A stretch of 64,000 nt of DNA from Dipteronia dyeriana (taxonomy: Eukaryota; Streptophyta; Magnoliopsida; Sapindales; Sapindaceae), in assembly GCA_032871835.1 (NCBI GenBank), contig CM065296.1:72001-136000 (forward strand), read 5' to 3'. Numbering within the stretch: the first letter of the stretch is position 1; each line of letters starts with the position of its first letter. The notes below the pieces were generated by a model. The model saw only the letters and a list, made by a program, of their open reading frames with translations. It did no database searches and had not been told where the DNA came from. Position numbers and translations under genes: made by a program. Shown one piece after another: positions 31,398 through 43,768 of the stretch.

Positions 31398-34300
31398 AGT
31401 CTTATTCCTAGCTACATACCTCCTGTTGTACCAGCTGGCCAGACCATATGCTTTAATACATCCCCTTCTGTTAATGTCTTAGTACCCGTTCCGGTCAAAT
31501 GGGAAAACATTAAGTTTCCAGATGATTGGGTCAAAGAACAAGTTGACCAACCTACCTATAGGCCGCCTATAAGGAAATCCATGACTGTGTTACTAAGCAA
31601 GATGGAACCCTTAGAATATCCTTCAGAAGAGGCATGTCTCTCAAAGATAATGACAGTAACCACTCCAGATCTCTAAATGACTTCCAATAAGCTAGAAATT
31701 TCATGTCTAGCCTGTCTAGACAAAACATAGCCAGACAAATACCCAGTCTAGCCCCTAGACAGCCCAGGCAAATAACTAACCTCGTGCCAAACACTGTAAC
31801 TCCTGGCCCAGTTGCCAACTATGACCTAGAAGAAGATTCCAGCGAACCAGTTATTAACTTGATCCTCAGAAGAAGAAAGCCCAAGCCCAAATCAGAAAAC
31901 CCAACACATGTAGCCTATGTTCAAAAAACCCCGGAACAAGTAGCCCAACCAATACACACTTATGACCAAGGTCAAACCTCACCCACTCCCTGGCAAGTCT
32001 TAATAGAGATCATTGACCTTGAACCACCGGTCCGTTTTATTAACGTTATTGACACCGAATCCAGTATTGATTTTGAAATTTTAATTACTAACTACCATTC
32101 CCCCCAAAACCATCAATTAAGAGAAAAATACGAAAGAAACTACTCAGAGAACAATAGAAAATAGTTTTATAAAAGATGGACAGAAAACATTAGGATTCTT
32201 AATCAAAAAATACCCTTTTTTGAATGGTACACAGATAGAAAAAACTTTGAACAAAAATGCTCTATTATTGACCAATCAAAAATTAGAACATACAAAACTA
32301 ATAGGGGAGAAGAAAAACAAATCTATCCTCCTCCTACACACTTCGAAATTGAAATGCCTAATGATGACATTAAGGGTGGTACTAACACAACTTTATGTAC
32401 CACACCTTCGTCCTCACATCAAATAGGAGTGGTTATGAGGCAAAACAATTATACCAATTTCTTTCTAAATTCTATAGGAGAACAACTAGAAAAAATTGAC
32501 TTAAATCTTTCCCAAACCACTATTTCCCCTACGGAAGAAAGTCTTCCTTAACAAGTTTTCGTTCCTTATGAAACATCTACCTCATCCTCTAGGAATTCTA
32601 GGAAAGCAAAAGGAAAAATGCCCGAACAAAATGTTGGACCAATCCTGTTCCAAGACCATACTGGCATTGAAAAATGCTTTGACAACCTTGTCGATGAAAA
32701 AAACTCCTAACAACCCTTGAGGCAAGGCTAAGAAACCTACCAAAAGAAGAACTCATCCATTACCCAACTATCCAAACCCTTGACAAAAAGATCCCAGAAT
32801 CCTCCAGTGAGGAAGATGGAGAAACCATGGACTTCCATGACATGGTCCAAAGAATAACTTCTAGTAACAAAGCTGATAGTTACAATCAGACCAGATATTA
32901 CCAGAATACCAAACCTTATTATCCAAAACCCACTCCTCCTGACTTACAATATGAAGAAACTGTTCCCTATCGTGCCTAAACTGGTAATGCCTGTAATCAA
33001 TTCAATATTGATGGCTTATCAGAATACCAAATCGTCACTATCCTTGGACAAATGCATACCATTGGATATATTTATATCAAAAAACAAAACATATCTCATG
33101 CTGACACAGTCACATCCTTAACCACTGGATTCGAAGGACAATTATTTGGATGGTGGACTCATATCCTGAGTCTTAATGCCATAAGCACTATCATTAGCCA
33201 TACTAAAACTATAACTACTACATTACCAACCAGACCCACTACTGACCCAGCCTCTTTTGTACCATTTTCTTCAACACAAACTACTACTACTACTACATCT
33301 GAACCTGATGGGATAAATGTCTTATGTTACATTATTTTAATGCATTTTGTTGGAAACCCCAACATCAACCAAGGGAAAGACTTTTCAAAACTTCAAAATT
33401 TAAAATGCAAAAAACTTAGCGATTTCAAATGGTATAAAGATATTTTTTTACTAGAGTTTTACAAAGACCCGACAATGCTAACCCTTATTGGAAAGAAAAA
33501 TTTATTGTTGGTTTACCAAAACTCTTTTCCAATAAAGTAAGAGACGAAATGGTTAGACAAATGTGATGGTCTGACTGGTCCCAGAAGGACCTAAATGGTT
33601 GGACTTATGGTGAAATCATTGCCACCATCAATGTTGTTGTTATTATGCAACTTTGTAATGATCTTAAACTCAAAAGCCAGCTTAAACAACATAAACTAAC
33701 AACTAGAAAGGAATTAGGATCATTATGTGAACAATTCGGTTTTGACAAAATGTCTGCTCCCAGGAAAAAGAAGTTTTCAAAAGCTTTCCAAAAGTATAAA
33801 AAACCCAAAACCCATAAAAAGGGATAGGGAACCTATAGACAGAACAAAGGATGGGAAATTCTCATGAAAAGCAACACCAAGAGAAAATACGACAATTTTA
33901 ATAAGAAGAAACATTATAAAAAATCAAACAAATGTTTTAAGTGTGGTAAGGAAGGCCACTATGCCAATATGTGCCCTGACCAAAAGAACAAGATTAAGAG
34001 CCTCGACCTTGGAGACGAAATTAAGGAAAAGGTTCTCCAAGTTCTATATGATGATACTGAATCATCGGACGAATCTTCATCTACCACTGATGAAGTCCTT
34101 GTCATTGAAGAATCGTCTTCAGATGATACTTCCTCTGATTCATCCTCAGAATCAAAACCAGGAACCCAACCTTGCTTTTGTAAAGAAATTAATATTCTCG
34201 ATCAGCATGATTATAACTTAATAATTAGCATGATTGATAATATTGAAGATCCTTTACAAAAGGTCAAGCACATCAGGCAATTACAACAAAAAATTACCAG

Positions 34301-34715
34301 TGAAGCTGCCCCTAGTAGCAGTAATATCCCCTCCACGGACACTAAACCTTTCAAAAATGCCCCCTTTCAAACTCCTGATTTTGAACAAAATGTTTTGAAA
34401 AAATTCCAAACCAAATCTAGGAAAGTAATCGTTTCCGATTTACAAAAGGAAATTCATGAGATCAAAGGAGAAATAAATGTTTTGAAAAAACAGATCCAAG
34501 ACTTGCAAATCAAAGAAAGTTTCAAAGAACAATTTCCCAAAACACCCCTGGGGATCCCCTTGAAAAACAGCCCAGTTTTAACAGCTCTGATAAATCTGAC
34601 AAAGAACAACCCGACCAAGATGACATTTCTAATTTTGCTCAAATCAACGTCATACAAGAAGTTAGGATCCAAAAATGGTATGTTGAAGTTGACATTAGAG
34701 TTACCTCAAACTATA
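31398..34715 (+). pseudogene. First ORF remnant and coat protein of lineage B, broken
   Basis: 31398-32160 looks like the end of the movement-protein region (QDGTLRISFRRGMSLKDND) and a Pro/Arg-rich linker. 32160-33540 is the N-terminal part of the coat protein, with GLSEYQIVTILGQM and a GFEGQLFGWW motif near 33130 (a capsid/gag-like pattern). 33550-34700 carries GSLCEQFGFDKM, a Lys-rich tract, the CCHC knuckle CFKCGKEGHYANMC (33933-33974) and a Ser/Asp-rich acidic tail. Stops at 31481, 32162, 32550, 32708, 32978, 33538 and several frameshifts break it. Confidence 0.75.
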
Positions 34716-36610
34716 ACATAAGAGCCAGCGCCCTTGTGGATACCGGAGCTGACTTAAACTGTATAAAAGAATCTCTGGTACCCACCAAGTACCTAGATTC
34801 TACTACAGAAACCCTTTACGGTGCTAATAAAACCCAATTAGACATCAAACATAAACTCACTAATGTTAAAGTTTGTAATAGTGGAGTTTCTTACAATAAT
34901 GATTTTCTTATAGTTAAAACTCTTTCGCATAATGTGATTCTAGGATTACCATTTCTTTATTTGATTTCTCCCTTCAAAGTCATTGCTGAAGGAATTGTTA
35001 CTGAATACTTAGGAAAAGAAATTATATTTCCTTTCATCTTTCCTGTTTTAGTAAGAGATTTAAATGTTTTGAAAGACAAACATATTTGGAATGATACTTC
35101 TGACCATCCTAGCAATTACATTGCTACCCTGAACCAAAAACAGACCCGATTGAATTTTTTAAAAGATGACTTGGTTTTCCAAAGACAAGAGGCCAGTTTA
35201 GAATACTCTAGCCTTAAAGAAAAACAAAATAAAGAAAAATTGGAAAAAGAAGTTTGCTCAACAATTCCGAATGCTTTCTGGGATAGGAAGAAACACATTG
35301 TTACTCTTCCATATACCAAAGATTTTAATGAAAAGGGAATACCAACAAAAGCTAGACCAATTCAAATGTCCGCTAATTTAATTGAGTATTGTAAGAAAGA
35401 AATTCAAGACTTGCTTGACAAAAACCTTATCAGGCCATCTAAGTCCCCTCGGAGCTGTCCTGCTTTCTATGTTCAAAAGAATGTTGAAATAGAAAGAGGA
35501 GTTCCTAGGCTTGTTATTAATTACAAGTCTTTGAACGATGCTTTACAGTGGATTAGGTACCCTATGCCTAATAAGTTTGATTTACTGAAAAGACTTTATG
35601 ACTCTAGCATTTTCTAAAAAAAATGACATGAAATCAGGTTTTTGGTAAATCCAGGTTGCCGAACATGACCGTTCCAAAACTGCTTTCACAGTCCCTTTTG
35701 GACAATATGAATGGAATGTTATGCCATTTGATCTTAAAAATGCTCCTAGTGAGTTCCAATGCATCATGAATAACATTTTTAATTCTTTCACTGAATTTTC
35801 CATTGTTTACATTGATGATGTTTTAATATTTTCAAAAAATATTGACCAGCATTGGAAACATTTGAAAATATTCCTCAAAACCGTCAAACATCACGGGCTG
35901 GTTATTTCCGCTCCAAAAATCACCCTTTTCCAAACCAATATCAGATTTCTAGGCCATAATATCAAAATAGGAACAATTGTTTTCATTTAAAGGAGTTTAG
36001 ATTTTGCTGACAAATTCCCAGATGAGATAAAAGATAAAAAACAGTTGTAAAGGTTTTTGGGATGTCTGAACTATATTTCAAATTTCTACAAAGAACTCAG
36101 CATCATTTGTAAACCTTTTTTTCAAAGATTGAAAGCCAATCCTTTCCCTTGGACAGAAGAACGTACTAAGGCAGTTCAACATGTGAAAAAATATGTTAAG
36201 AAACTCTTTTGTATGTCTATTTGTCATCCTATTGCCCCCAAAACTGTCGAAACTGATGCTTCAGAAATAGGTTTTGGTGGCATTTTGAAACAAACTATTG
36301 ACAACAGAGAATGTTTAGTTAGGTATATTTCAGGATCCTGGAATGATACCCAACAGAAGTATTCGACTGTTAAAAAGGAAATTTTAGCTATTGCTCTGGC
36401 AATCCAAAAGTTACAAGATGATTTGATTAATCAAAAATTTATTTTAAGAGTTGATTGTCAATCGGTAAAATTTATTTTGAAAAAAGATGTAAAAAACCTT
36501 GCATCTAAACAAAATTTTGCTAGATGGCAAGCCCTTTTATCTGCTTTTGATTTTGACATTGAATAAATTAAAGGATCAGAAAATAGTCTCCCAGATTTTC
36601 TGACCAGAGA
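34716..36610 (+). pseudogene. Protease-RT-RNase H of lineage B (plus copy), broken
   Basis: Aspartic protease with DTGADLNCIKE at 34736; RT with CPAFYVQKN, RLVINYKSLNDALQW and FSIVYIDDVLIFS near 35805; RNase H with KTVETDASEIGFGGIL near 36243, KKEILAIALAIQKLQ near 36375 and the CQSVKFILKK stretch. Breaks: frameshift and stops near 35615, TAA at 35988, TAA at 36046 and TAA at 36564. The downstream ORF starts 65 bp after the last of these. Confidence 0.86.
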
Positions 36611-36628
36611 GTTTTTACAGGGTGACAA

Positions 36629-38049
36629 ATGACTAGCCCAAACCGAGGTCGTGGTGGTGGCCGAGGCCCTGGTGGCAGAGGCTCCATGAGGTCGGACTTA
36701 TCAGACAAAGGCATGGACTTATCATTATCGACTTATCATACTTCCCCCAAAGGAAGTCATAAAGACAAGTATGTCATTTCACTAATATCTCAGCCCAAAT
36801 CACCTCACTCATTACCTATACAGCTTCCACAATTACCCCCTGCTGGGCCTTCGTCAAGCAGAAGCCCAAGTCAAAGCCCAGTACACACGACAAATACCTT
36901 TTCAACTTTAGCCGTAGACAGCAGTCCGTTCAAAACAGTAGTCTCCTCAAAAATAAGCCTGCATTCAAACAAACAAGACAAAATTTTAGCCCAAAGCTCA
37001 CAAGCTGCCCTGCCTAGGGTCAATCAACCAACTTATTTATATGTCAATAAACCTTTCTTTGATAGGTTTTTTGCCATGAAACAACATTTTTTGCATGACC
37101 ATTATTTTAGGGAACCTAAAAAACTAGCGGATGATGTCATCAATCCCTTGTTTGGAAGGATCCCAGAAGACTTATCAAAAGACATATATTCTATGAGTTT
37201 ATTCTTGTAGACACATATTCGATTTTCATTTCAGATGTTTTCGACAAAATCGACAAAGAAAAACTAATTTTTAGAAAAATAAAGATTTGTAAAATCATTA
37301 CCCTTGAGCAGTAGGGAGGAGATCCCAACTCAACAAGAAGTTTTAGTAGAATTTTTCACGTCTCATATTTCTCCTACTAGGACTATATTGAAGCTTGGAC
37401 CAAATTTTTATATGGACAAAACCCGGGAAATTCGCTCTCCTGGTTTATTTATTTTGATAAAAATTTCAAAATTGACCTTCCAATCTGGTTCTTGGAATGG
37501 TGGGACAAATTTGGACCCATAATTGATTTTCTCCTCAGCCAAGTTAAGGAAGGATATTCCTTCTGGATTTCTAACCTAGCCAAACCTGATGATTGGGATA
37601 TTTGCCCAGACTTATTTCTATTTTTTGTCCATTTCAACTTAACGTGGATTCTAATGCTCGAATATGCTATCCAAGACAAAATAGTAGGAAATGTTAAGGT
37701 TCCCTATTTTGAAAGATAAATCAAGATTAAATGGTGGAGTGGTATGAATCTCGCTAATCATGGAAAAGAAAGAGTTTCCAATTGGTTCAGTGAGAATCCT
37801 ACTCTTTGCAACAAAATTTCAGACCAATCAAGCTTCCTCATGGCAAAATCCCATAATCAGGCTAGAATTGCGGCTGCAACTACTCCTGATGAGCTCATGA
37901 AGATTGCCGAAGAAATGAAGAACTCAATGGCCAGCATGTCCCAGTCTGGTACTGGTTCAGACAAAAGCGATAGAGACAAAGATAATGACTCAGATAACTA
38001 TTTATATGACCGCGATGACCCAACTACTTTCTTTGGGCATGACCTGTAG
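36629..38049 (+). pseudogene. Downstream ORF of lineage B, function unknown, broken
   Basis: Begins at ATG 36629 with an RG-rich segment (RGRGGGRGPGGRGS), then a Ser/Pro-rich region, then a conserved part (YLYVNKPFFDRFFAMKQHF, WFLEWWDKFGPIIDFLL, LFFVHFNLTWILMLEYA) and a charged tail (DKSDRDKDNDSDN) ending at 38047. Stops near 37208 and 37718 and a frameshift near 37310-37500 split it into four pieces. I do not recognise a named domain. By position it could match the transactivator/inclusion-body gene of other pararetroviruses, but no motif proves this. Confidence 0.65.
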
Positions 38050-38239
38050 TGCTTATCTCTTCTAGGAAACCAACAAAATAGTTAAAGTTAAAGAAACTTA
38101 TGGCAAACAAGATAAAAAGAATATGCTTCGAAAATTTCAAGACAAGTCAAAAAGCATACAGTGAACAATCACGTGAAGACTTATCTTATCCTTTGAAAAG
38201 TAACTCGACCAAGGTTTACGGTTAACTATAGTTTAATCT

Positions 38240-38385
38240 TAGTACTATAAATATTGTAAAGGCTCTCAGCTTTAGCAGGTTCAGTTTTAGCTTAATTTTG
38301 TTTCCTTCTAAAAGCTATGCGAAGCTTTACTATTCCCTCTTCTTCCTACCTTGTAAATTTCTGAACTTCCACATAAATAAAGTTT
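38240..38385 (+). promoter_or_regulatory. Pararetroviral promoter TATA box and poly(A) signal (lineage B)
   Basis: TATAAATA at 38246-38253 and AATAAA at 38376-38381, the latter in the context AATAAAGTTTGAG that is also found in A1. The spacing (about 130 bp) is longer than in lineage A (about 45 bp). Confidence 0.6.
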
Positions 38386-38479
38386 GAGACTTATTTCTGT
38401 AAATCTACTTTGCTGTCAGACATATTTTGTTTAAGCACTGTAAGCGACTATTTCTTTATCTTTTTCATGACTCATTTTT

Positions 38480-38579
38480 ATTTTCTGGTCTAAAGTATAT
38501 CGGCTGGAATACCTTGACATATTCGTATCCAGAGTGGTGCTGGCCAGGATAAGTTTAGATTTAACAACGCCACGTACTT
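38480..38579 (+). other. Conserved leader element of lineage B
   Basis: About 100 nt clearly alignable with the lineage A leader although the flanking DNA and all genes are far more diverged. Shared blocks: TTTTCTGGTCTA, GTATATCGGCTGGA, CCAGAGTGGTGCTGGCCAGGAT and TTTAACAACGCCACGTACT. Confidence 0.72.
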
Positions 38580-38739
38580 GACCAATACATGTATTTATAC
38601 TGTATTATTGAACAGTTAATTGCTTGTTTGATTTTTTCTTAGATTCTCTGTATTTTTCTAGAATTACTATATATTGTCTTATGTGTTTTATTTTGGAAAG
38701 GACGGTATTTTTTGAATAGAGTTCGGGCATAGGAGGGTA

Positions 38740-38886
38740 TTTATAGAATACCGATTTTTGTTTTGGTTTTTGGATGGAATGTTCATTCCACCAAAATGGT
38801 GGAATCCACATTCCATTCTATTTTAGTAAACCAAACATTGGGAATGATTTTCTTTCCATTTCATTCCACCCAACTAAACATAGCAC
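38740..38886. repeat. MITE-like end, inverted relative to 18314-18480
   Basis: Reversed, it reads GTGCTATGTTTAGTTGGGTG and then GGAATG-rich DNA, similar to the 18314 end. Possibly the far end of one element split by the viral insertions, or an independent copy. Confidence 0.4.
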
Positions 38887-40340
38887 AAAAGAAATGGGTA
38901 TTGTCTGAGCAAAAAATTCAATAAAACGATTTTTAGAAGAAAAAAACACTAAAATGAATTGGACATCAGATGGGGGCATGGGGCCTTTGTAACTTTTTTT
39001 TTTGTACGTTTGGGTTTTTTTTAAACAACGGCCCTTTTTTTTTTCTTGAGTGACAATAATGATACCCTTCAAAAACTATATCTATATCCCTTTTGTAATC
39101 ACGCCCATCAATTTTTTTTTAAAAAAAAATCTATAATTTATAAATAAACTCCACTTAATACCAAAAATACCCTTTTTAATTATAATGTATTGTATGTATG
39201 TAAGTACACACCACTTATAATATTTAATCAACTTTATTATTATTTCAAAATTTGTTTTTATCTTTTATTCTCTTACTATTCTTTCTCTTTCCTACTTCTT
39301 TTCTCTTCCCTATTTTTTCAAAATCAAACTCGATTTTTTGTATTTACTTTTCGTTAAAAAATCATTTTAATTTCTTTTTATTAGAGAACCACTTTCTATT
39401 TTAGAGTTGTAAGGATGCAAGATTTGTATCATAGCATAATTGATGTAGAATTGATAAAAAAAATTTAAAATAAAAGACATAAGTATTCGATGAAATTGAA
39501 GAATATCTAATAATTTTGTTTTACAAGAAAGAACATCTAATATTAATAAATAAATAAAAGACTAAAGTGTCTTTGATAGAAATAAAAAATATATAGATAT
39601 TATAGTTAATTTAAAAGTATCTTTATATATGATTTTGCTCTTCTAATAAAAATACTAAAAATAAATTTAAAACTTAATTTTTTATAATCAAATTTGTCTC
39701 TTAATTTTGATTCATTTTCCATATTTAACAATCAATTTGTATTTCCTTAAAAGGAAACAAGAGATTGAAAATATATTTAAAAGAGAGTTTAGGGTTTATT
39801 AAGATGGAAAGAGTTTTTAATGATATGTGTTAATATCAAACCATAATAGGATAAAAAATTAAAAAAATATAAAATATTAAAATATAAAACTAATTAATAA
39901 TTATTGATAGGTGTACTAACAAACAATTAGTCATTTTATTAATTTTACTTAAAAGTATTATTGGATTTTTAAAAATATATTAATTTTAAAATATATATAT
40001 AGTTTTTAAAGGTATAAATATCGTCATTATTTTCTCTTTTGTAGCAACACATAACTATTAGGCCATTTTTATTTTAAAATTTATACGTATATATAAAACT
40101 CAGAACATCTAAATAGATGTTCCTGGAAATTATGGGCCTTTCTACACCCCTGTTGCCCTTGCCCAGGGTCGCCTCTGCTTGGTTCTACTCAACCAAATAA
40201 CTTAGACCATCACCGATGGAAAGTTATCTCAACAATGGATCACTCTCCAAGTCTCTGATCATTTTCATCATCATCGAGCAATATTTGTAAAAAATTTACC
40301 AGCTACAACACATCTCAACAATCACTCTCTCTGATCATTT
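38887..40340. other. AT-rich intergenic DNA
   Basis: No gene recognised. Homopolymer and AT-rich DNA throughout. From 40200 it contains the upstream flank of the TIR fragments (TCTCTGATCATTTTCATCATCATC occurs near 40252 and 40330). Confidence 0.6.
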
Positions 40341-40352
40341 TCATCATCATCA

Positions 40353-40490
40353 ATGGCATTGATTTCGATTCCTTCATCATCTTCTTCCATAAAACTTATC
40401 AATTCAACTTCAAGCACGATGTTTTTCTCAGTTTCAGAGTCACAAGCCATCTTCACTAAGCTTTGCGTGAGGCATATGAGACAGAAGTCA
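40353..40490 (+). pseudogene. TIR-domain fragment 1 of a TIR-NBS-LRR gene
   Basis: ATG at 40353 starts MALISIPSSSSS; after a one-base frame change the conserved start of a TIR domain appears (YQFNFKHDVFLSFR), then the GEDTR motif is missing and HLH..LRE follows. TIR domains act in immune signalling (NADase) in TNL receptors. Only about 40 residues are present. Confidence 0.6.
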
Positions 40491-40790
40491 AACAGTAAAC
40501 AAAAATCTCAAGGCTGCTTCTTCCAGAAAATTTAACGAATGAAAAAGATGCAAAAGCAGGGCAAGGTACAATCTACAAACAAAATCAGGCTAGTACATAA
40601 TTTTCAAAGTGAAAGAGTCCATGTAACTCAAAATTATATCAACATTCTATTATTTTAATTGGAATGAAGTTTCCAGGAACCACAAATCATTATATCAACA
40701 GAGCAATTGAGAAGTATTAGAACAGATCAATAGTTGTAAAACCTCTTTACCAAAACTGAAATCATAAGCAACTATAAGTCATTATCATCA

Positions 40791-40967
40791 ATGACACTGA
40801 TTTCGAATATTCTTTCATCATCATCTTCCTCTTCTTCTAATACTTTTAAATTCAAGCACAATGTTTTTATCAGTTTCAGAGGTGAGGACACCTGCTACAG
40901 TTTCACCAATCATCTTGTGGAACCTGTTCAGATTGATGAACACAAGCTCCGCATTTCATTATTATAA
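40791..40967 (+). pseudogene. TIR-domain fragment 2 of a TIR-NBS-LRR gene
   Basis: A 58-codon frame: Ser-rich start, then FKHNVFISFRGEDTCYSFTNHLVE, clearly the first strand and GEDT loop of a plant TIR domain. It ends at a stop at 40965, where the DNA is already antisense to the ALE2-like pseudogene. The upstream flank is similar to that of fragment 1, so the two are a local duplication. Confidence 0.75.
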
Positions 40968-43768
40968 GCGAAGCTATTCCAAAGCATAAAATAAAAGCTG
41001 TGAAAGCTGACAGAACAATGACAGCAATTATGCTTCCACTGAGTCTTTTTTTTTCCTCCTTGGCACATCAACTCCTATTGGTTTTATTGCCCTCCCATGG
41101 TTGTCATGGCCAGCATATGGTCCACCATCTACTGCAGTAATGTTCGAATGCGATGATGGTGGAGGCCTGAAGCATTGAAAGAACTTAAAAGTTAAAACTC
41201 CAAATACAGTATAATGAATTCTGAAAATATTCACAAATGTGTTGGACAAGAAAACACCAATAAACTAAGGGGATTATCTCCAGCAAGAGTTTCTAACTGT
41301 AACTTAAAAGTGAAGGTAATTGAAAGAAAGTTCCAGATATGTAACTTAAAAAATAATTCATCTTCCATAATCGCTAAGCCATCATCCAACATCTCAAAAA
41401 AAATGCTAAATGGAACTCTATATGTTTGTTAAGCTATTTATAGACACCCCAAGTAATATTTACCCGGATAGAGAACATATAATACTTCATAGGCACCAAA
41501 GGGGGAAGCTTTAATAAAAATTTCTCTCTGCCAAAATTTCTTGTAGATAAACTTTGCAGTAGGATCATCAAATTTGACTCCTCGTGGCACTAGGTTGATT
41601 AGGACTGTGCTTTTCGCTAGCTGCTGACTAGCTGCATTTGCACCCTCAATGCAAACTTGGCTACGGTTTAGTCTGATACTTGCTCCAATTTCCTCTGCTA
41701 GCTCTGAAACCCGAGGGAGGAATGCGTATATTGCAACACTAAGGCTGAGCTTAACTTGAATTGGCCACACACAACCACATGGTGTCCCATGAGGTTTGTA
41801 TGTTAGTGGGTCGGAGCATGTTACCGAGGCACAATCTGCATGTACAATCAACTAGGATTTATTCACCAAAAGCAATCAGAAAATTGAATTTACAGCTGCT
41901 TGAGCAAAGTGCATATGTACCTTCATTAGGTAGAAGAGGAGGTAGTGTCATAACTGTCGATGGTGGTGGAGTCTTCACCTGTTTTAAGGAAGAGCTCATA
42001 GGAGAAATTTTGGGATGAGGAATGTGAATTTGTAACATAGAAAAAAACACAATCACTACACTGGGGGTCATCAGTCATCAATAGTCACCATAAATGAAAT
42101 AAAGAACTCCAACCTTTAAAAAAAAAGAAAAAAAAAAAAAGATAAAGCCTTTCCATACTGAAGGACCTATAATTTCATCAAAAATTGCCTGGTATTCATA
42201 AACATGGATTTTGTGACAATGTTAAAAAAGAGTTATGATGAATTTATTGATTGTATTCCAAAAGAACCAAACCTTGCTGGCTGTAAGTGGGAGCGTCAAT
42301 CAAATGTGATGGCCAGGAGCAGAGTTTCTATATTTGTTGTTCATGTGATGATGTTTATGAAAGGAGATTGGAGGAGCAGATGCAAGACCATGCACCCATT
42401 TCCACATATGACCTCTAAAAGATGACATTGATGGTAACAATTGTTCAAAGTCGGGGGATGAAATATGATATTGCAAAATTACTTTGTAAATATAAATCCC
42501 CACATTTTCCTGTTTACCTCTAGTTGGAGAATTGACAACAGTTGATGAACTGTGGAATACTTTGTCAGGAATCAGGAGGAGTGAGCCCCTTTCCATGTCT
42601 TTTCCTGGCAGAAGTGGGAGGACTTAGTGTTGGAGGGAAGGCATGTTCATTGTAAAAACCAAGTCCAACCCACAATCAATTCATCAAATACTGATATTGA
42701 CATCATATGTTAGTCAGACAACATTAAACCTTTTAGTGGATTCGTAAAACTTTGATAAAAAGAAATCGATGACATAGCATGTTTACTTAAGTACCAATAG
42801 CTATTTCCATTTCAACAATTAGAACAAAGGGATCAATAATTCCTAAACTGGTAGAATTCATTAGAACTTCAGCAAGAAATCCATCAACTGAAGATATGCT
42901 ATTTGAGTCACGGGTTCATAAATTTCACCTGGTAATGTGGATGGCGGTTGGCCTAGTCAGAAAGGGTGGATGGTTGGTGGTTTATCCGACAATCCCATTG
43001 GTGGTAACACAACTGTTAAAGCATCATTAGCAGCAGAATTACAGAAGAACAATGAAAATTATATCAAAATGGATATACAAAGGCATTAAATGAACAAAAT
43101 GTGCTTGGATAATAATTTGGCCTCTGCTTGGACAATTCTCATGAAGATGTTAATGTTAATATGATAGTCTCAAAATAATTTTGGTTACTAATCATTGTTC
43201 CTTGGGAGGATTTTGCTTTGTGTTCGTATAATTGATTTTAAGTTTATCGAAAAAATCAACATCATTTGGTAAAACTTAACAACAGGCATTCATGAAGGTC
43301 AATGTCTTCTATCAACTAATGGGGTACATATTCATCATTATCAAAGTTTATGACTAATGGAACAACCACAATATACTCATAACAGCATTTATTGATACTT
43401 TCTGGTGAACAGAACAAAACAAATCCAAAATTTGCAAATTTTAATTCACAAAATAATATATAATCAAGAAATGATCATGAACTGCAGATTCTCAACTTCT
43501 GAGCCAACTCATTCAAGCATATGTTACATGCCTGCTTAAACAGCTACTTCAGAAAATCCAAGATCTTCGAATTCAGTCCAAGTTCAGAATTCATGAAAAT
43601 CCCACATGTAATCAAGTAAATCAAACACATTTCTATGCAAAAATAAACCTAAAACATTAATAAAAACTAAAAACCAAATCTTCCATTACCTGAAAATCCA
43701 TGAACTGAGAAAGCAATGAGAGCAACACAAACTTCCATCACCAGGAGAGCAGCCCACTGCAACCCCAT
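40925..43768 (-). pseudogene. ALE2-like: ALE2-like receptor kinase, extracellular and TM part only
   Basis: ALE2 is a plasma-membrane receptor-like kinase for epidermis and cuticle formation in Arabidopsis. Exons by GT-AG: 43768-43690 (signal peptide MGLQWAALLVMEVCVALIAF), 43012-42929, 42604-42518, 42415-42266, about 42030-41921, 41851-41464 and 41166 onward. The sixth encodes the family's ectodomain (CSDPLTYKPHGTPCGCVWPI, VSELAEEIGASIRLNRSQV). The seventh encodes GPYAGHDNHGRAIKPIGVDV then, after a one-base slip in an A9 run, a transmembrane helix (IIAVIVLSAFTAFILCFGIA) and KCG. Exon 2 has a stop (TGA), exon 4 a frameshift. The kinase domain is absent; homology ends near 40925 at the TIR fragment. 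Confidence 0.85.

Larger units (their letters stand above)
31287..38600 (+). mobile_element. Endogenous pararetrovirus lineage B, plus-strand copy
   Basis: About 7.3 kb: a short duplicated N-terminal piece (31287-31396), a 5'-truncated first ORF, coat protein, protease, RT, RNase H, a separate downstream ORF, promoter, poly(A) signal and leader to about 38600. Most of the movement-protein region and the primer site are missing. Divergent in sequence from lineage A throughout the proteins, but the leader block is shared. Borders are not AT microsatellites, unlike lineage A. Confidence 0.88.

Noticed and set aside
38480..38600. tRNA-Met primer site in lineage B
   Set aside because: No TGGTATCAGAGC follows the leader; the copy is cut before it.
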